64,000 bases of DNA, taken from positions 1,321,501 through 1,385,500 of the forward strand of contig JAWDGP010006684.1 of the NCBI GenBank assembly GCA_033675545.1. Reading direction: 5' to 3'. The translations under genes and the position numbers were made by a program. Position 1 is the stretch's first letter; every line of letters starts with the position of its first letter. The notes under the pieces were generated by a model. That model was not told where the DNA came from and did no database searches. It worked only from the letters and a program-made list of their open reading frames with translations. Source of the stretch: Elysia crispata. Taxonomy: Eukaryota > Mollusca > Gastropoda > Plakobranchidae. Positions 48,196-63,809 of the stretch are shown here, one piece after another.

Positions 48196-51100
48196 TAGGT
48201 CAAGGGAATGCTTATGGAGGTTATGATTTAAAGACTAGTGTAAGAGCAGATAAATGTGAATCAGGTGAACTGTTGAAACATTTATAAAAATATCTTTTGA
48301 AATTTTAAAATAGCAGCAAACAATTCTTTACTGATCACATTTGATTCAGAAATAGAATGTAATGAATTATTAAGCAGTTTTCTACACTGTCGGGGTGATA
48401 TTTCGAATGATATAGAAAAAAAAGAAAGAAAGAAAGAAAATTCTTAGGATAGAACTGTATCATTTAGTAAAAATTCAAAAATTCTCTGAAGGCAAACATT
48501 TTTTTTTTTTTTTTTTTGGGGCGGGGTGGGGGGCGGGAATAAGAGTTTAAAATGCGGCATCTTTCTTCCAATTTTGAAGTTCTTTGTCGATACGTTAAAC
48601 AAAAATCTTCACAACATTATATTTTAAGTTTGCACGGTGACTTTTGGATGTATAACAAAGGGAGAAAATTTGAGAGTGGGTGTTAAATTTATATCCTGAT
48701 GAAAAATTCCGATTTCTTTGTGGTAGCGATACATTCACACATCGTAAGCCCTCTTTCTCTAGCGTTGACTTAATCATAGACAGGTTTTGCCTTCAAACAA
48801 TGTAACAACTTAATAATATCAATATTACTATAGTATACAATTTTTAATGACGTCCATTTATTTTCGTTCCGTTTGTGAAATTCATATGTGTAACGACGCC
48901 AATAAAAGAGACGTTTTGTGGCTGAAAGCTTGCAATTTCTACTTGTAATACTTCTCTAATTTCTAACTTTATTTACTGTTTCAGAAGTAAAAGCACTTTA
49001 AATAGCTAGGATTTCACGCCTTCTTAATATAAAAGGCATTTTCCCAAGTAGTCTGCCGCAAAACGCCTCATACACATTTTTTATTCGAAGCAATTTTTTT
49101 CTCCATTTTTTAACTTGTTAAGCTGCTATGAATATTGCTAAAAAATAAAATCCTTCATTGTACTATAAGCAGGATTACCGTGACAGACTGTACTTTACTT
49201 GCAAAGAGGTGAAAATTGTGCTGTGGATCGACAATAAATACATAATTACCTTTGGCAATACCCGTAAGTTCTTACTATTTTTTTCTTCTTTTTTTTTTTT
49301 TTTTTATTCTTAATCAAGGGAAAGGCTGGTATAGACGAATTATAAGCCAGCTTGCCTAAATCGGGGTTAGGAGAGAGGTGTCCAAGCCCTCATCATTATG
49401 GAGTGTAAGTGGACAAGATTCAGACCTAGATGAGGAGGAAATCTGGAACAGCCTTTGGGCACTGGACACTAATGAGTAGTTGTTGAACACGATTCTGTGT
49501 GGGTGTGGAGGAGAGTGGGTGTTCGGTGGAGAAGGCTCATAGTTATATTTCCTATATTTAATAAAGCGGAGCGATATTAATGAAACACAGGCGGAGTCGA
49601 GAAATATTGTTCTTAATTGTGGCCACAGGCTGGATCCAAGACGCCAGGATTTCAAAACTGTCTGACCTACTGGAGACTTGGAGCCATATATATCAAGACT
49701 CACATTTTCACCAACAATTATAAGAAATCATTATCAGCCAGAGACTATATAACATTAGTTTCGATAATAATGAAAATAATAATAATATAAGCAGTTTCCT
49801 TTCAAAGATCAATAGAGATTGATGTGTTTAAAACTACCTTCAATGATCAGAGAGAGTCAGGGAAGGCACAATGTAAACACCAACGAAAGATGAGATTATA
49901 ATTAAGTCTTTCTTCTCCGTGTGCTGTACCTAAAAGTAACACTGCTACTCTCCCCTTTCTTTCTCTTCTTATTCTTCTCCCTTTCTTTCTATTTATCTCT
50001 CCTCCATTTCGCTTCAATTTCTAATTGATTTCCTTTTTTTTTTATCGTCCTTTTCCTCTGTTTTCTCCTCCTCCTTCTCCTTCTCTTTTTATTCATCTTC
50101 TACCACTTTGAATTCCCATCTGACATCACCTGACGAAGTTTGCTTGATATGCCAAAAGATAAACTATCATTTTCTCTGTGACTATTTATCACACAATAAA
50201 TTTTCATAAATAATTTTTTTTCACAAGTCTCTCCATTCAATCATAACAGTGTGTACCGTAAAGAAGTCTTAAGAAAATGCAGACCAAATCAGGCGGTAAG
50301 GCCTTTGTAGATCACTATTATTTTATGATATGACAACAATGATGAATGACTATGGTAAACAAATAACCAAACACATGTGACTGACTGCAAAGGGTATTGA
50401 ACGATTAGGAGTTGTCGGATAAGTAACAGTTATTCTTTATTAACTGTTTGCATTTCATAGATACAAAAGTGTCGCTAAAATAGGTTGTAAATGGAATAAC
50501 ATTTTTATTGAACACATACTCGATTTACTTGACTTATAGTTTTTCCACATCGTATCGCGAGTGCATGGCTAATTTTGGACAATAATGAATATTCAACTTT
50601 TTTTTAATAGACTCATTTGTTTTCTTTATTTTTAATTGTTATTACATTGCTTGAGTTATTGTTTATCCGCGTCGTTTTCGTACTAAGAGAGGTGAGATGG
50701 TGCATTGAACAAGTTGCTTTAGCTCTCCTTTTTTTACCCCCCAATCAAAAATTTAAATTGATAATTATTAAAGCAACTGAAATTTTAACTTTCATAGGGT
50801 GCATGTATTCCCATTGAAGTATTTCTCCGATCCTGCAGTGAATAAATTACTCGTAGAGAGATTTAAATAAATGAACTTATGAAACTCTTGAATATCAGAA
50901 TAATTTTCTCTAACTCATAGCTTTTTAAAATTAGGATGTGGACATTATATTCTTAATTCTAAAGGTTACAAAAAATTAATTTTATTTTGTTTCTGTAGAG
51001 ATCCTTATGCACTAATATAAAAACTTACTTGTTTTAAGGCATTTCATGAAACTCAACTGAATTTAAAAAAAAAAAAATCTTGTAAAAACCTTAGAGTCAT

Positions 51101-51294
51101 TCGAGGGAAGTGATAAACGTTGGGGATTATAAATCTTTTTTATTTATTTTTTGTTTTGTGTTAATTCACAAACCTAATGATTAAGATCCCTTATGTATTT
51201 GCGTGTGGATACGCTGCAAAATTAATAATTATGCCTTACAATTGTTTTTATAAACTTATTTCCTTGGTTCAGCTTTGGATTCTGTTTCGCTGTC

Positions 51295-51299
<5 letters not shown>
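48196..51299. other. Gene-free AT-rich region
   Basis: Three kilobases with no supported exon. The minus frame 49356-49703 (115 codons) has mixed composition but no domain; 49900-50120 is pyrimidine-rich. Confidence 0.45.
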
Positions 51300-51387
<88 letters not shown>

Positions 51388-51399
51388 TTCTTTCTCTCT
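51300..51399. repeat. (CT)n microsatellite
   Basis: CT run, perfect to about 51365, then interrupted by TTT. Confidence 0.95.
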
Positions 51400-51502
51400 A
51401 AAAGGGAATAGGCACTTAACTTTATAATTCCGGAAAAAAACAAATAACAAAACTATTATCATTATATAAACATTTCAATTTGTAAGCTTCGTCAGTATTA
51501 TT
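51400..51502 (-). repeat. Interspersed element block B, inverted copy
   Basis: The reverse complement matches 16911-17022 along its length (shared words include CTGACGAAGCTTACAAA, TTGTTATTT and ATTATAAAGTT). It faces a direct copy at 51551-51660 across a 48-bp spacer. Confidence 0.85.
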
Positions 51503-51550
51503 ACCAAGGTAATAGAGGTTAGGGCAAGAAATATAATAGGTAAAAACTGG

Positions 51551-51735
51551 TACTAATATTGAAGAAGCTTACAAAGTGAAACGTTTATAGGTTGAATTGA
51601 TAATAGTTTGGCTATTTCTTTTTTGTACCGCAATTATAAAGTTGTGTGCCTATTTCCTTCTAGACACACGCGTCTTTTTGGATCCTTTACAATTCCCAAG
51701 TTATCCTCCAATTATGGTGTTTTTGCTTTCTATTT
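51551..51735 (+). repeat. Interspersed element block B plus inverted block A
   Basis: 51551-51660 matches 16911-17022 (GAAGCTTACAAAGTGAAA, TTATAAAGTTGTGTGCCTAT). The adjoining 51663-51735 is the reverse complement of block A at 16849-16910 (ACACGCGTC, TTTTTGGATC, AAGTTATCCTCCAA), so A lies on the opposite side of B and inverted compared with the 16.9-kb copy, as expected if A is a terminal inverted repeat. Confidence 0.85.
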
Positions 51736-51736
51736 G

Positions 51737-52889
<1,153 letters not shown>

Positions 52890-52949
<60 letters not shown>
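52890..52949. repeat. (GA)n microsatellite
   Basis: Perfect GA run of about 60 bp. Confidence 0.96.
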
Positions 52950-52951
<2 letters not shown>

Positions 52952-53285
52952 GACGGTGGTTGTGTTTTTGGGTGTAGATGTGTGTATGGTGGGGAATGGT
53001 GTTAAAGGGGGGGGGGCATCAAAGTTGACAAATTGGTCAAGAAAGCTCCTTTCCATGTAATGGTACTCCACCTAACGCCAACGTCCCCGGACTTGGTGGG
53101 GGGCTATGGGCTTCAAACTAGCACCATCAGGTCACAGTGTGCACACCACCATCGCAGAGAGCCTCGTCTGTTCAATTGATTGTACAGTTTCCCAAGCCTC
53201 CGTTGTCATTTGTCATTACTGGACACATGAACATAATCTCGCAGATGAGAAAGCGGAACTGCATTAAAATAAGCGTTGGGACCAC

Positions 53286-53288
<3 letters not shown>

Positions 53289-53375
<87 letters not shown>
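53289..53375. repeat. (CT)n microsatellite
   Basis: Perfect CT run of about 87 bp. Confidence 0.96.
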
Positions 53376-53377
<2 letters not shown>

Positions 53378-53659
53378 ATTCAACCAACTTTTCTGATGTT
53401 TGTTCCATTTAGTGACTATTTTGTTTTCAAAATTCATTTCTTTTGGCGTTACTTTCTAGTTATAAGTACTTGTCTAAAACAAAATATCAAATTAAAGAAG
53501 AAATTATGCATTCAAAAGGACAAGTTTGCGAACTTGCGAGTACATAACCCCCTACAAAAGAGGCTCTTGCTTTCATTGGTAAGATTTAAATTAACTTTGT
53601 CTGCTCTCACTCAAGTACCATTATTTCTTACCAATACCCGTTTCCTGCGTTTTTTTTTG

Positions 53660-53667
<8 letters not shown>

Positions 53668-53739
<72 letters not shown>

Positions 53740-53761
53740 TTTATGTTGTTGTTGTTGTTGC

Positions 53762-53836
<75 letters not shown>

Positions 53837-53838
53837 CG
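53668..53838 (+). repeat. (ATT)n followed by (GTT)n
   Basis: About 72 bp of ATT repeats, a short TTTATG join, then about 94 bp of GTT repeats with one GCT. Confidence 0.96.
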
Positions 53839-53967
53839 TTGTTTTGTTAAATTCTACAATATTTGGGACTTGATGAAGATTCATTTTTTTTATTTCTTTT
53901 TTCTTTTTTTTTTTTTCTAAAATTCCTCGCGATTTAGATTTAATTTCCGATATGACTCGAGACCTTG

Positions 53968-53970
<3 letters not shown>

Positions 53971-54032
<62 letters not shown>

Positions 54033-54118
54033 TTCAATCTTTAAATGTTCAAATGAAAAAAAAAATGTTATTATCATTATTATCATAATCATCATCATCA
54101 TTATCATCACCATTTTCA
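53971..54118. repeat. (TA)n and ATT/ATC repeats
   Basis: Perfect TA run 53971-54030; degenerate ATT/ATC trinucleotides at 54068-54118. Confidence 0.93.
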
Positions 54119-55567
54119 CCATTGTTTTCTTCTTGTTTTTAACCACGGTATAAGCGACGAACTTTATCTACTGTTTTTTATTCTATACCAATTTCTTATA
54201 ATCATTCCATGACTTTCCGTGTCACTGCAATGCTTATCAACCCTCTCTATCGTCCGCGAGATCTTTCTCTTTTCATTGCCCTCTATGTTAGACTGATCTT
54301 CATGTATAGCCAATCAATCGCTATCTGTTTTGCGACTGTCGACATCAAAGGAAACAAATCTCGGAAATATAGACAATTTTATTATAAATTTCAGAGCAAG
54401 ACGCTGATTCTAGTCTTGCATAAAAGGCATAGAGTATTGTTTTTCACTATCAGCCTGGGCAAGTAGCAACCTCAGAAACAAGGGGAGTAACAAAGAGATA
54501 ATCTTTCAAATCCATAACATAAATTTTATTTCACAGTAACGAATGCGTTGGCTAAAGAGTGGAGAGGAGATGACAATGGAAAGAAGTGAGAAAATGAAGA
54601 AGAAAAATATGATGGAGATGATAATGATGAGAATAGTGGTGGTATTGGTGGTATCTTAAAATGATTTTTGGTGTCCATAGATTGATTTCATCGTGCTACT
54701 AACTTTTTAAAACGCCCCAACCAAATTTTGAGTTCGTTTTCCCGAAGCATTCATTTCCCTGAAATGTCTTTTTCACATTTTCCTTTAGAGGTTTGCTGTA
54801 CTCAGAGCCATTCACTCTTTTTTTCCTTCTCGTAATATTTCCCCCACCCCTCCCCCCTTTTTTTTTCCTTTGCGCAAAATAAATTATTTGGCATCTATAT
54901 AATTATTATATCTATAATGTTGCTTAATATTCAGGAGAATTCTAAAAATTATAGATTTTCACAGATGTAATAATTTTGTCTTGGTACCTTTGAAGATCAT
55001 CCCGCCCAACATGGCACCATCATAGCTACCGCCACCTCCTCCGTCGAGGAGGACTGCGCGCGCACACACTGTCCATTCCCCATTTAACTCCCCACCCTCC
55101 CTCTCTTCATCGGTTGCCTTTCTTTTTAATGCAAGTCACTCAAGGTCACATGCTCTGTTAAAAACGTTTCTTTGAAAGGTCAACGCCATTGGGTGACCTA
55201 CGCAAAGGGTCAACCCGCATGCGTGGGTGACGTCACGGGCAGATTATCGACTACAGGCTCTGGGGAGAGAAATTTGAAGGAGACGGGGTGGAGGAGAAGG
55301 GAACGGTGCAGAATGGTCGGTCTAGTACTGTGTGAGAGTGGACAGAACAGATAGTCAAGGAGAGAAGGGAGGGGGACAGGAGGAGGATGATGTACAAGGA
55401 AATTGTTAGATTGAATAAGGCGGGTGGAATGGAAGGAGAGGGAGGGAACATTCATGAGGATCGAGGAAAAAGAAGGGGCGGACAAAGTGATGGATCCATA
55501 AACTAGTTTGAGTTTCTATTTCCCTATGGATTGCTGCAATAGTTAAAGCTCGTTTTAGTCTTTCACA

Positions 55568-55570
<3 letters not shown>
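54119..55570. other. Gene-free region with GC-richer island 54990-55350
   Basis: 54990-55350 is GC-rich (GCGCGCGCAC, CCGCCACCTCCTCCG) in an AT-rich setting. Short frames on both strands show no domain. It could be a promoter or regulatory island; nothing more can be said. Confidence 0.35.
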
Positions 55571-55639
<69 letters not shown>

Positions 55640-55650
55640 TCTCTCTCTCT
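55571..55650. repeat. (CT)n microsatellite
   Basis: CT run of about 80 bp with one CCCT interruption. Confidence 0.96.
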
Positions 55651-57147
<1,497 letters not shown>

Positions 57148-57356
57148 CCATGTCCGTCCTGATTTGCTGGTCCGGAGTGATAACCACAGCGACCGAGCGG
57201 ACCGACTGAGACCGACTGGCCTATCGTCAAACGACTGGAGGTGACGTGCATTGATTGTATCACGCCGATTAACTGACGCGCTCCATTCGTTGTTTCTGCA
57301 TTGATTATTTACGTACAAATCATTACCAAGGCTGTGCAGCTCTTTGTTTTCCACCA

Positions 57357-57457
<101 letters not shown>

Positions 57458-57610
57458 TCGTTTTTCTCCCTATTACCTCTAGCTAACACTCTCCTCCACA
57501 TTCTGTTTCTATCTATCTTTCTTACCATACATTTAACCATTCACTTTTCGCAGCCTAATGATATATATAAATTTTTTCGCGCGTGTTATTTTATCCTTTG
57601 GTTTAACATA

Positions 57611-57613
<3 letters not shown>

Positions 57614-57687
<74 letters not shown>
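57614..57687. repeat. (CT)n microsatellite
   Basis: Perfect CT run of about 74 bp, third of three CT arrays within 650 bp. Sequence after the second and third arrays is similar in style (ATCTATC, CTCTAGCTA words), and an ATACATTTA/CCATTCA phrase occurs both at 55710 and 57528, hinting at segment duplication. Confidence 0.96.
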
Positions 57688-57691
<4 letters not shown>

Positions 57692-57830
57692 ATCTCTCTG
57701 TCTCGCTAGCACGCTAGCTAGATTAAATGGCTATCTATCCTTTTTACCTATCGAGTTGACTGTCCCTGCCTCTCTTTTACTCTCTCTCTAATTCACACAT
57801 GTGCACTATGTTATTATTCATTGTTTTGTT

Positions 57831-57953
57831 CTTGTTTGTTTTGTTTGTTTTTTTTTTTTTTTGTTATTGTTTTTGTTTTTGTTTTTGTTTTTTTGTTGGT
57901 TTTTTTTTTTTTTTTTTGTTTTTGTTTTTGTTGTGTTTTTTTTTTGGGGGGGG
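57831..57953 (+). repeat. T-rich/GTTTTT tract ending in G-run
   Basis: Over 100 bp of T with regularly spaced G (GTTTTT units), ending in eight G. Confidence 0.9.
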
Positions 57954-60900
57954 TTGTCTCAAAAATCTATTACGCATTTAAAATAAGGTTATAATGAAGA
58001 GAAATATCGGACATAGCAGCGACCACGAGAGCATAACACCCGCGGTTCAGCGATCCAACAGGTTCGTCTTTTATTTGATCTTCTTTTTATTTCCCAGTCA
58101 TTGGATTCGAATGGAAAAAAGGTGTTAGGATAGAACCTAAGGTCGAAGAAAGAGGAAAATCTCCTTCAACTGCAACTTTTTTTTTTTTTTTTAAGTCAAT
58201 TCAAAATGGTTTCATCCCCTCTGCCCTCTCTATTGCCCCTTTACCCTTTTCCTCTTTCTACTCCTCTTTGTCCAGCTTGTACTCTCCAGCAATTTTTTTT
58301 TTCTGTTTTCTAATTCAACCTCTCTCCCTTTTTTGCTTTCAGTAAGCCATTTTTCCATAAATTCTTTCCTTATATGTCTGTTATGCCTTTGTTTAAACAA
58401 TTACTTTTGAAATAAGGGACGTAAAAATGTTGGATAAGAAGAGCGCTGAAACATTATTCAATTTACTATCAGGGAGGTCTAGTCTGTTTCTTCGATTATT
58501 TTTGGGGAAATGAAAAAGGAACAAAATATTTTGGACAATTTCAGGTTCCACTTTTCTTATACAACCTTAAATTATAGACTGCGATCCGAAAAGAATAGAA
58601 TTATTTTTGTCTAAAATAAACGTTTATTAGATTAAATAATGTTGCAGAACAATATATATAGTAATAAATGATTTTTTTTTAAAGATTACCGAATTCGATT
58701 TCTCAGTTAACTTATGGCACGTAGGCGCATAAGGAAACCGCCTACATGACTTAATACAAATGTGAATGAAAAATATAAATTATAATTCAGTTAAGCGATA
58801 CATGATAGGAAGCAACTAATCTTTCATTTTCATTATATTTTCCTATCTCCGGGATTTCACAATAATAGTCCTGCAGTTTCAACAGCCCTTTCTTCTGAAG
58901 CTAAAAAAAATATTCTAGTCGTGAGAAGTTTCAATTAGACACAAAGCTTTCAACTGATTGCATTTATCATAAAAAAGGACTTGGCGTTTAAAAATAACTA
59001 ATCCTAGCGTGCAAAAGCTTAGCTTATAAAAAATAATTTGTTTCCAATTTTGGAAAATGTCATTTATAAAGTTGAATCACAGGGTCATGTTAAAAAATGT
59101 TTAAATTGTGAAATAATTTAATTGGAAAACGCAGTCTTTTTATCTCCACCCTCCCCCCCCCCCCTCTCTCTCTCCCTTTTTTATTCCACTCGGGAAACGG
59201 CACGTAATTATTTCTCAATCTAAATGAGCTTAATTAGAGTAGAAACGAATTCAACTTATATGTAGGTATGGTTTGGTAGAAATGGTATTCTGACGATTAA
59301 AAAATTAGTGTTTTCAATATTAACGTAACTAAAACTAAAAAAAAGTGTTCCTGTACCAATAAATTTTGTCTACATGACCACTTGCAGGCATGTATTCACT
59401 TTCATCTTACCAGCCCTATTGCTAAGCGAAGAGTTAATGACTAATTTAGTTCAGGAACTCGTTTTAATACTTTTGAGCCGACAATTATTGTTAACCTGTT
59501 ATTCAAATAGAAAATTGCAATCATGTGGAGCTGAAATTATCCCAATATGTTGGTGCTTTTTTTATTTTTGGTTTGTTTGTTTTTTAACCTCAACCCCTGT
59601 TTGGTCAATAACAAAGATAAGGAAAAAACACAGACAGATTTCTAAATAGCTATGCCCAAAATTAGAGCCTAATAAAGGGACAAGTTGTCAGTGTTTGTAT
59701 GAGTTTATAAATCGGGTTTAGTTGGCACAACTTTTCATGCAATCCATTTAAACCACCTTTTTAAATTCTTCGGTGTTTTCGGCACAAATCTTGAGATTTG
59801 AAATATCACGTTTATTTAACCAACAGTAATGAGACGCTATTGGTATTAGGAAATGAAACAAATTTATTTTATAATATGAAACTTAGAGCACCACAAAGCT
59901 CTGTTCTTGGGCCGGTAATCTCTTTGCTTTTCTCATAGCCAATATCTTAACCAATCATCTCCATTCGATCAAAATTTTTACATAATAAGGTTTGCAGCTC
60001 CAGAATCATCTGTAATGTCTTGTTCATAATCAAGTCTTGTGTCAAAGCAGCGGGAGAAATTAATCAAAGAAATTAAATGTAGAATGGATGGTCATATCGT
60101 TGCTCTCAGAAATTGAGAACGTGCAAAGTAATTACAAATATCCTTCTGTTTTGGAGAATATGGAAAGAGTATAATTCCCCAAAAAACAAAATATTAAATA
60201 AGACTGTTAAGAGTCCTTAGGAACAGAGAAGTCTTCAAAAGAAAAAACAAAACAAAAAAAAACCAATTACTCTATCCTTCGCGTTTTCGAGAATTAACTA
60301 TTCTTAGGTCTTTTGCAAAGGAATAACAAGCAATACTGGAGATAGTTAAAACTAGAGTTATGCAGCCAAACTGTTTAAGAAAGCACAAAAGAATTTATAA
60401 TCTCAAATTATAAAAGCTTCAGACATTCTAATGTTAAGGTTCTATAATGATCCCATCTTTCCATTTTACTTCAGATATCTTCTAGTATCGACTCACTTAC
60501 AATACAACTACACTAGGAGAGCAAATCAATTCTGACTCCACTGATCTTACGATACAGATTTCGACCAGCGGAAGTGTAATTACACAGGTCCGCCTTACAA
60601 CGAACATGTTCATTGCTAAGTTGTTTTTTTTGTCCACTAAATTTCGCGGAGTATATTATGCTGAGTACCGAACATGATGAAATTAGTTTCGGTCATGTCA
60701 ATCACGTTCCAATATTTTGTCTACTTTAAGATATAGAAGAGATATATATGTCTGATGCTGTATTTTTTAAACTTCATTATTTTTTAAAGATTCAGTGTTT
60801 GAGTCATGCATCTTTTTGTGTTGATTACATAAATAATGTACGTTGGCATTAACCTTTAAGCAAATTAGAAATAATAATTCTACTTTAAATGCATTCAAGA

Positions 60901-62289
60901 ATCAAATAAACCAAACTAGATGGTTCTTGCAATGCATGTCCAGTCAGTCGCTACTTTGGATTTGTCGTGAAAAGTATTCTTAACTGCCACAAATAAAGCT
61001 ATGATGATCATTACATTCAATTTATGATTACAACATGCAGTTATTTCGTACGGAACGCAGTTATATTGTATTATTATAGCATACTATGTTGAAAGATGGA
61101 TAAAGAAAATAGTGTCATCTTACCTTTGTTAAGACGAAAAATTTTCTAGCCTGTGAGCTAGCGTTCAACTGGATATAGTAAAAAATAACCTGTAATATTT
61201 CTAAACTTCCTTGTTTTTCAGTTTTCTTTTCATCTTTTTTTTTTCATATCTTATCATTATTTAAAATAATAAATAATTTTTTCCCCAAAAGCAGTGAGAA
61301 TTTTTTTTTAATTTAATGTATTTTTTTTATTTTTATCCCTTTTGTCTTAACTTTTAAGAGAGTTCGAATTTTACACAATGTATTTATTTTCTATCAAAAA
61401 CGAAAGTTCAGAGTTCAGTCAACTTCAAATGTCATAATTATTAGTTTTTAAATATCTATACTTTTAGCGGGGTCACGAGTGGATGTAATTTATCTACAAA
61501 TACTTACAATACTTTTTTTTTTTTTTTGCATTCATTTCAACCATTGTTCAGATATTTACAATAAAACTCTCTTGGTCTTTTACAACTCTTTTTAAAAACT
61601 GAGTTTTCAGGAAGAGAGTCGAAAATATTGATGTGCCGTAGCTTTCCTACATCCTTGGAAAGTAATGTTAAAATTAAAGTTAGAGAAAAAAAAACTCTTC
61701 ATTCTTTGAAAATAGAATACTTAAGGTCTCAAGTTAATAAGAAGACCATTTTGAGAACGCTTCTTTCTATTATTTGGTATGATCACAATAACAACAACAA
61801 AAAATATAAAAAATATGATGAAAGAAAGCAGCTGCTGCGAATATTTATTACTAATGGTTGAATAAACAGATAGACTAGTATCAGGTTGATTGGATGATTT
61901 ATTTTTGGGTCAAACATAGCGGACATTGCTCTTTTGAACTGTCCTCGTTCAGTTCGGGGGGGGTTAATGGTTGTTGTTGTTATTTCAAGACAAAGAAGCG
62001 TAAAATAAACTCAGAGAAAGACAAAAAGCAATGTTCAAGCTTTGTTTTCCTGTTGTATTGATATTGATGAAAGCTCAAATTTCATATATCTTTTTTGACA
62101 AAAATTTTACTTTGAGTATGCGCACCCAATACACTTTAAACTCCTGCTCGCTTCTAGCACGGCAATGAATATCATGTGGCCATAAAATATTTTCATACAT
62201 AGTTGCAGGTAGATGAGATCAGAAAAAAGCTATTCAAGGAATAAAGAGGAACGGCTGCACTAAATAGCATATTTATCTTCCTTGGCGTA
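57954..62289. other. Gene-free AT-rich region
   Basis: More than 4 kb without arrays or credible exons. Short frames at 59374-59649 and 61628-61861 are AT-driven. A C-run (59149-59164) and T-runs are the only notable features. Confidence 0.45.
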
Positions 62290-62570
62290 AAATCTTGCTT
62301 GGTATTGCCTCTTCCTCGACCGTGTTAGGTCCCCCTCATTTATCACTCTAGTCCATGATTTGTTCCCAGCTCTATCGCCCAATCGGTCCAGGGAGCGAAC
62401 TGGCCAATCCAATTAAAGCAATTAGAGTGTGTCATGGCTGTCCCAAGTATCGGATAATCCCGCTGATGTTGCCATTATGGCGCAGGCTTAGCGTGCAATG
62501 AATGGTAATCTAATGGTGGCCCATGTCCTTTCATTCATCTCCAACATGCATGCACTGAAATGTTAGGGTC
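62290..62570. promoter_or_regulatory. Candidate cis-regulatory island
   Basis: About 280 bp of balanced composition, free of simple repeats and not open in any frame for long, set in AT-rich DNA. It packs homeodomain-type words (CAATTAAAG, CAATTAGAG, GGATAATCC, TCTAATGG), two CCAAT-type words (CCAATCGG, CCAATCCAATT) and a palindromic ATGCATGCA. This density resembles conserved developmental enhancers. Inference from appearance alone. Confidence 0.3.
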
Positions 62571-62955
62571 TCCTAAGTCCGTCTCAGACCCCCCCCCCCC
62601 CAAAGGGAAGAGCATTGTTATGAGCTGGATAGAGTTTATCCTCACAGTGTTGTCAAGTGTCAAGGCTATTGTTTTAAACAATTGTAATTTACTCATGTCA
62701 ATCTCCATGTTTTACTAGCCCGATGATTTTTAGGACTTATTCAAGGGCAGATGAGTTGAGAATACTGCACTTACAGTAATTCCTTTATAGAAGTTACACA
62801 ATAATTTATTATTTTTCCGACTTTTCATTGATAAAAAGGTTTTTGAAATCAATGTTTTCAACATATAACCATCATCACTCTATTATGTTATAACACTGAA
62901 AAATAATACATCATCCACACCATGAACATGAACATGAACATTTTCATCATCCACA
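62571..62955. other. Gene-free stretch
   Basis: Starts with a C-run (62589-62600); otherwise AT-rich unique DNA. Confidence 0.4.
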
Positions 62956-63239
<284 letters not shown>

Positions 63240-63809
63240 CATAGTCAGCGTCACAGCTTCAACTTTTAACATCAATTTCTTCCTCACTAATACAACAATT
63301 TTGTTCATAATGTCGGTTTACCCATTGTGTTAATCATAAAATGATCAGCTCAATGATATAATTATGATACCCGCTGAATTTTCACCAGTACTAATTTTCT
63401 ATTTCGCAATATTCTAATATTCTTTCTAAGTTCTTGTACACATAAAACTTCCAATAACTTCATAGTATCGGTTGCGTTTACAGTATTTTTGAAACAATTA
63501 AACATATCTCTTTAAAAAAAAAAAAAAAAGAAAGAAACTTTTACAGAATCACACAATCTAGACTTAAGGCACTCAGACAGGGAAAACAAAACCAAACGAT
63601 AAACAACTATGATTTCAATAATAATAAACTTTGAAGAAAATAATGGGGCTGGATAAAATTAATACGAACGTTGACAACAACATATCATCTTCTTATGTGT
63701 TTGCAGCCTTGTAACGGTACAAACAATTTACTGGCAATGCTTCTTCACAATTCTGTTGTCCAATCGTTTCTACAGCCTTGACCCATACTTAATAAACAAA
63801 ATACTTTGT
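63240..63809. other. Gene-free stretch
   Basis: AT-rich; A-run at about 63513-63528. Nothing recognisable. Confidence 0.4.
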
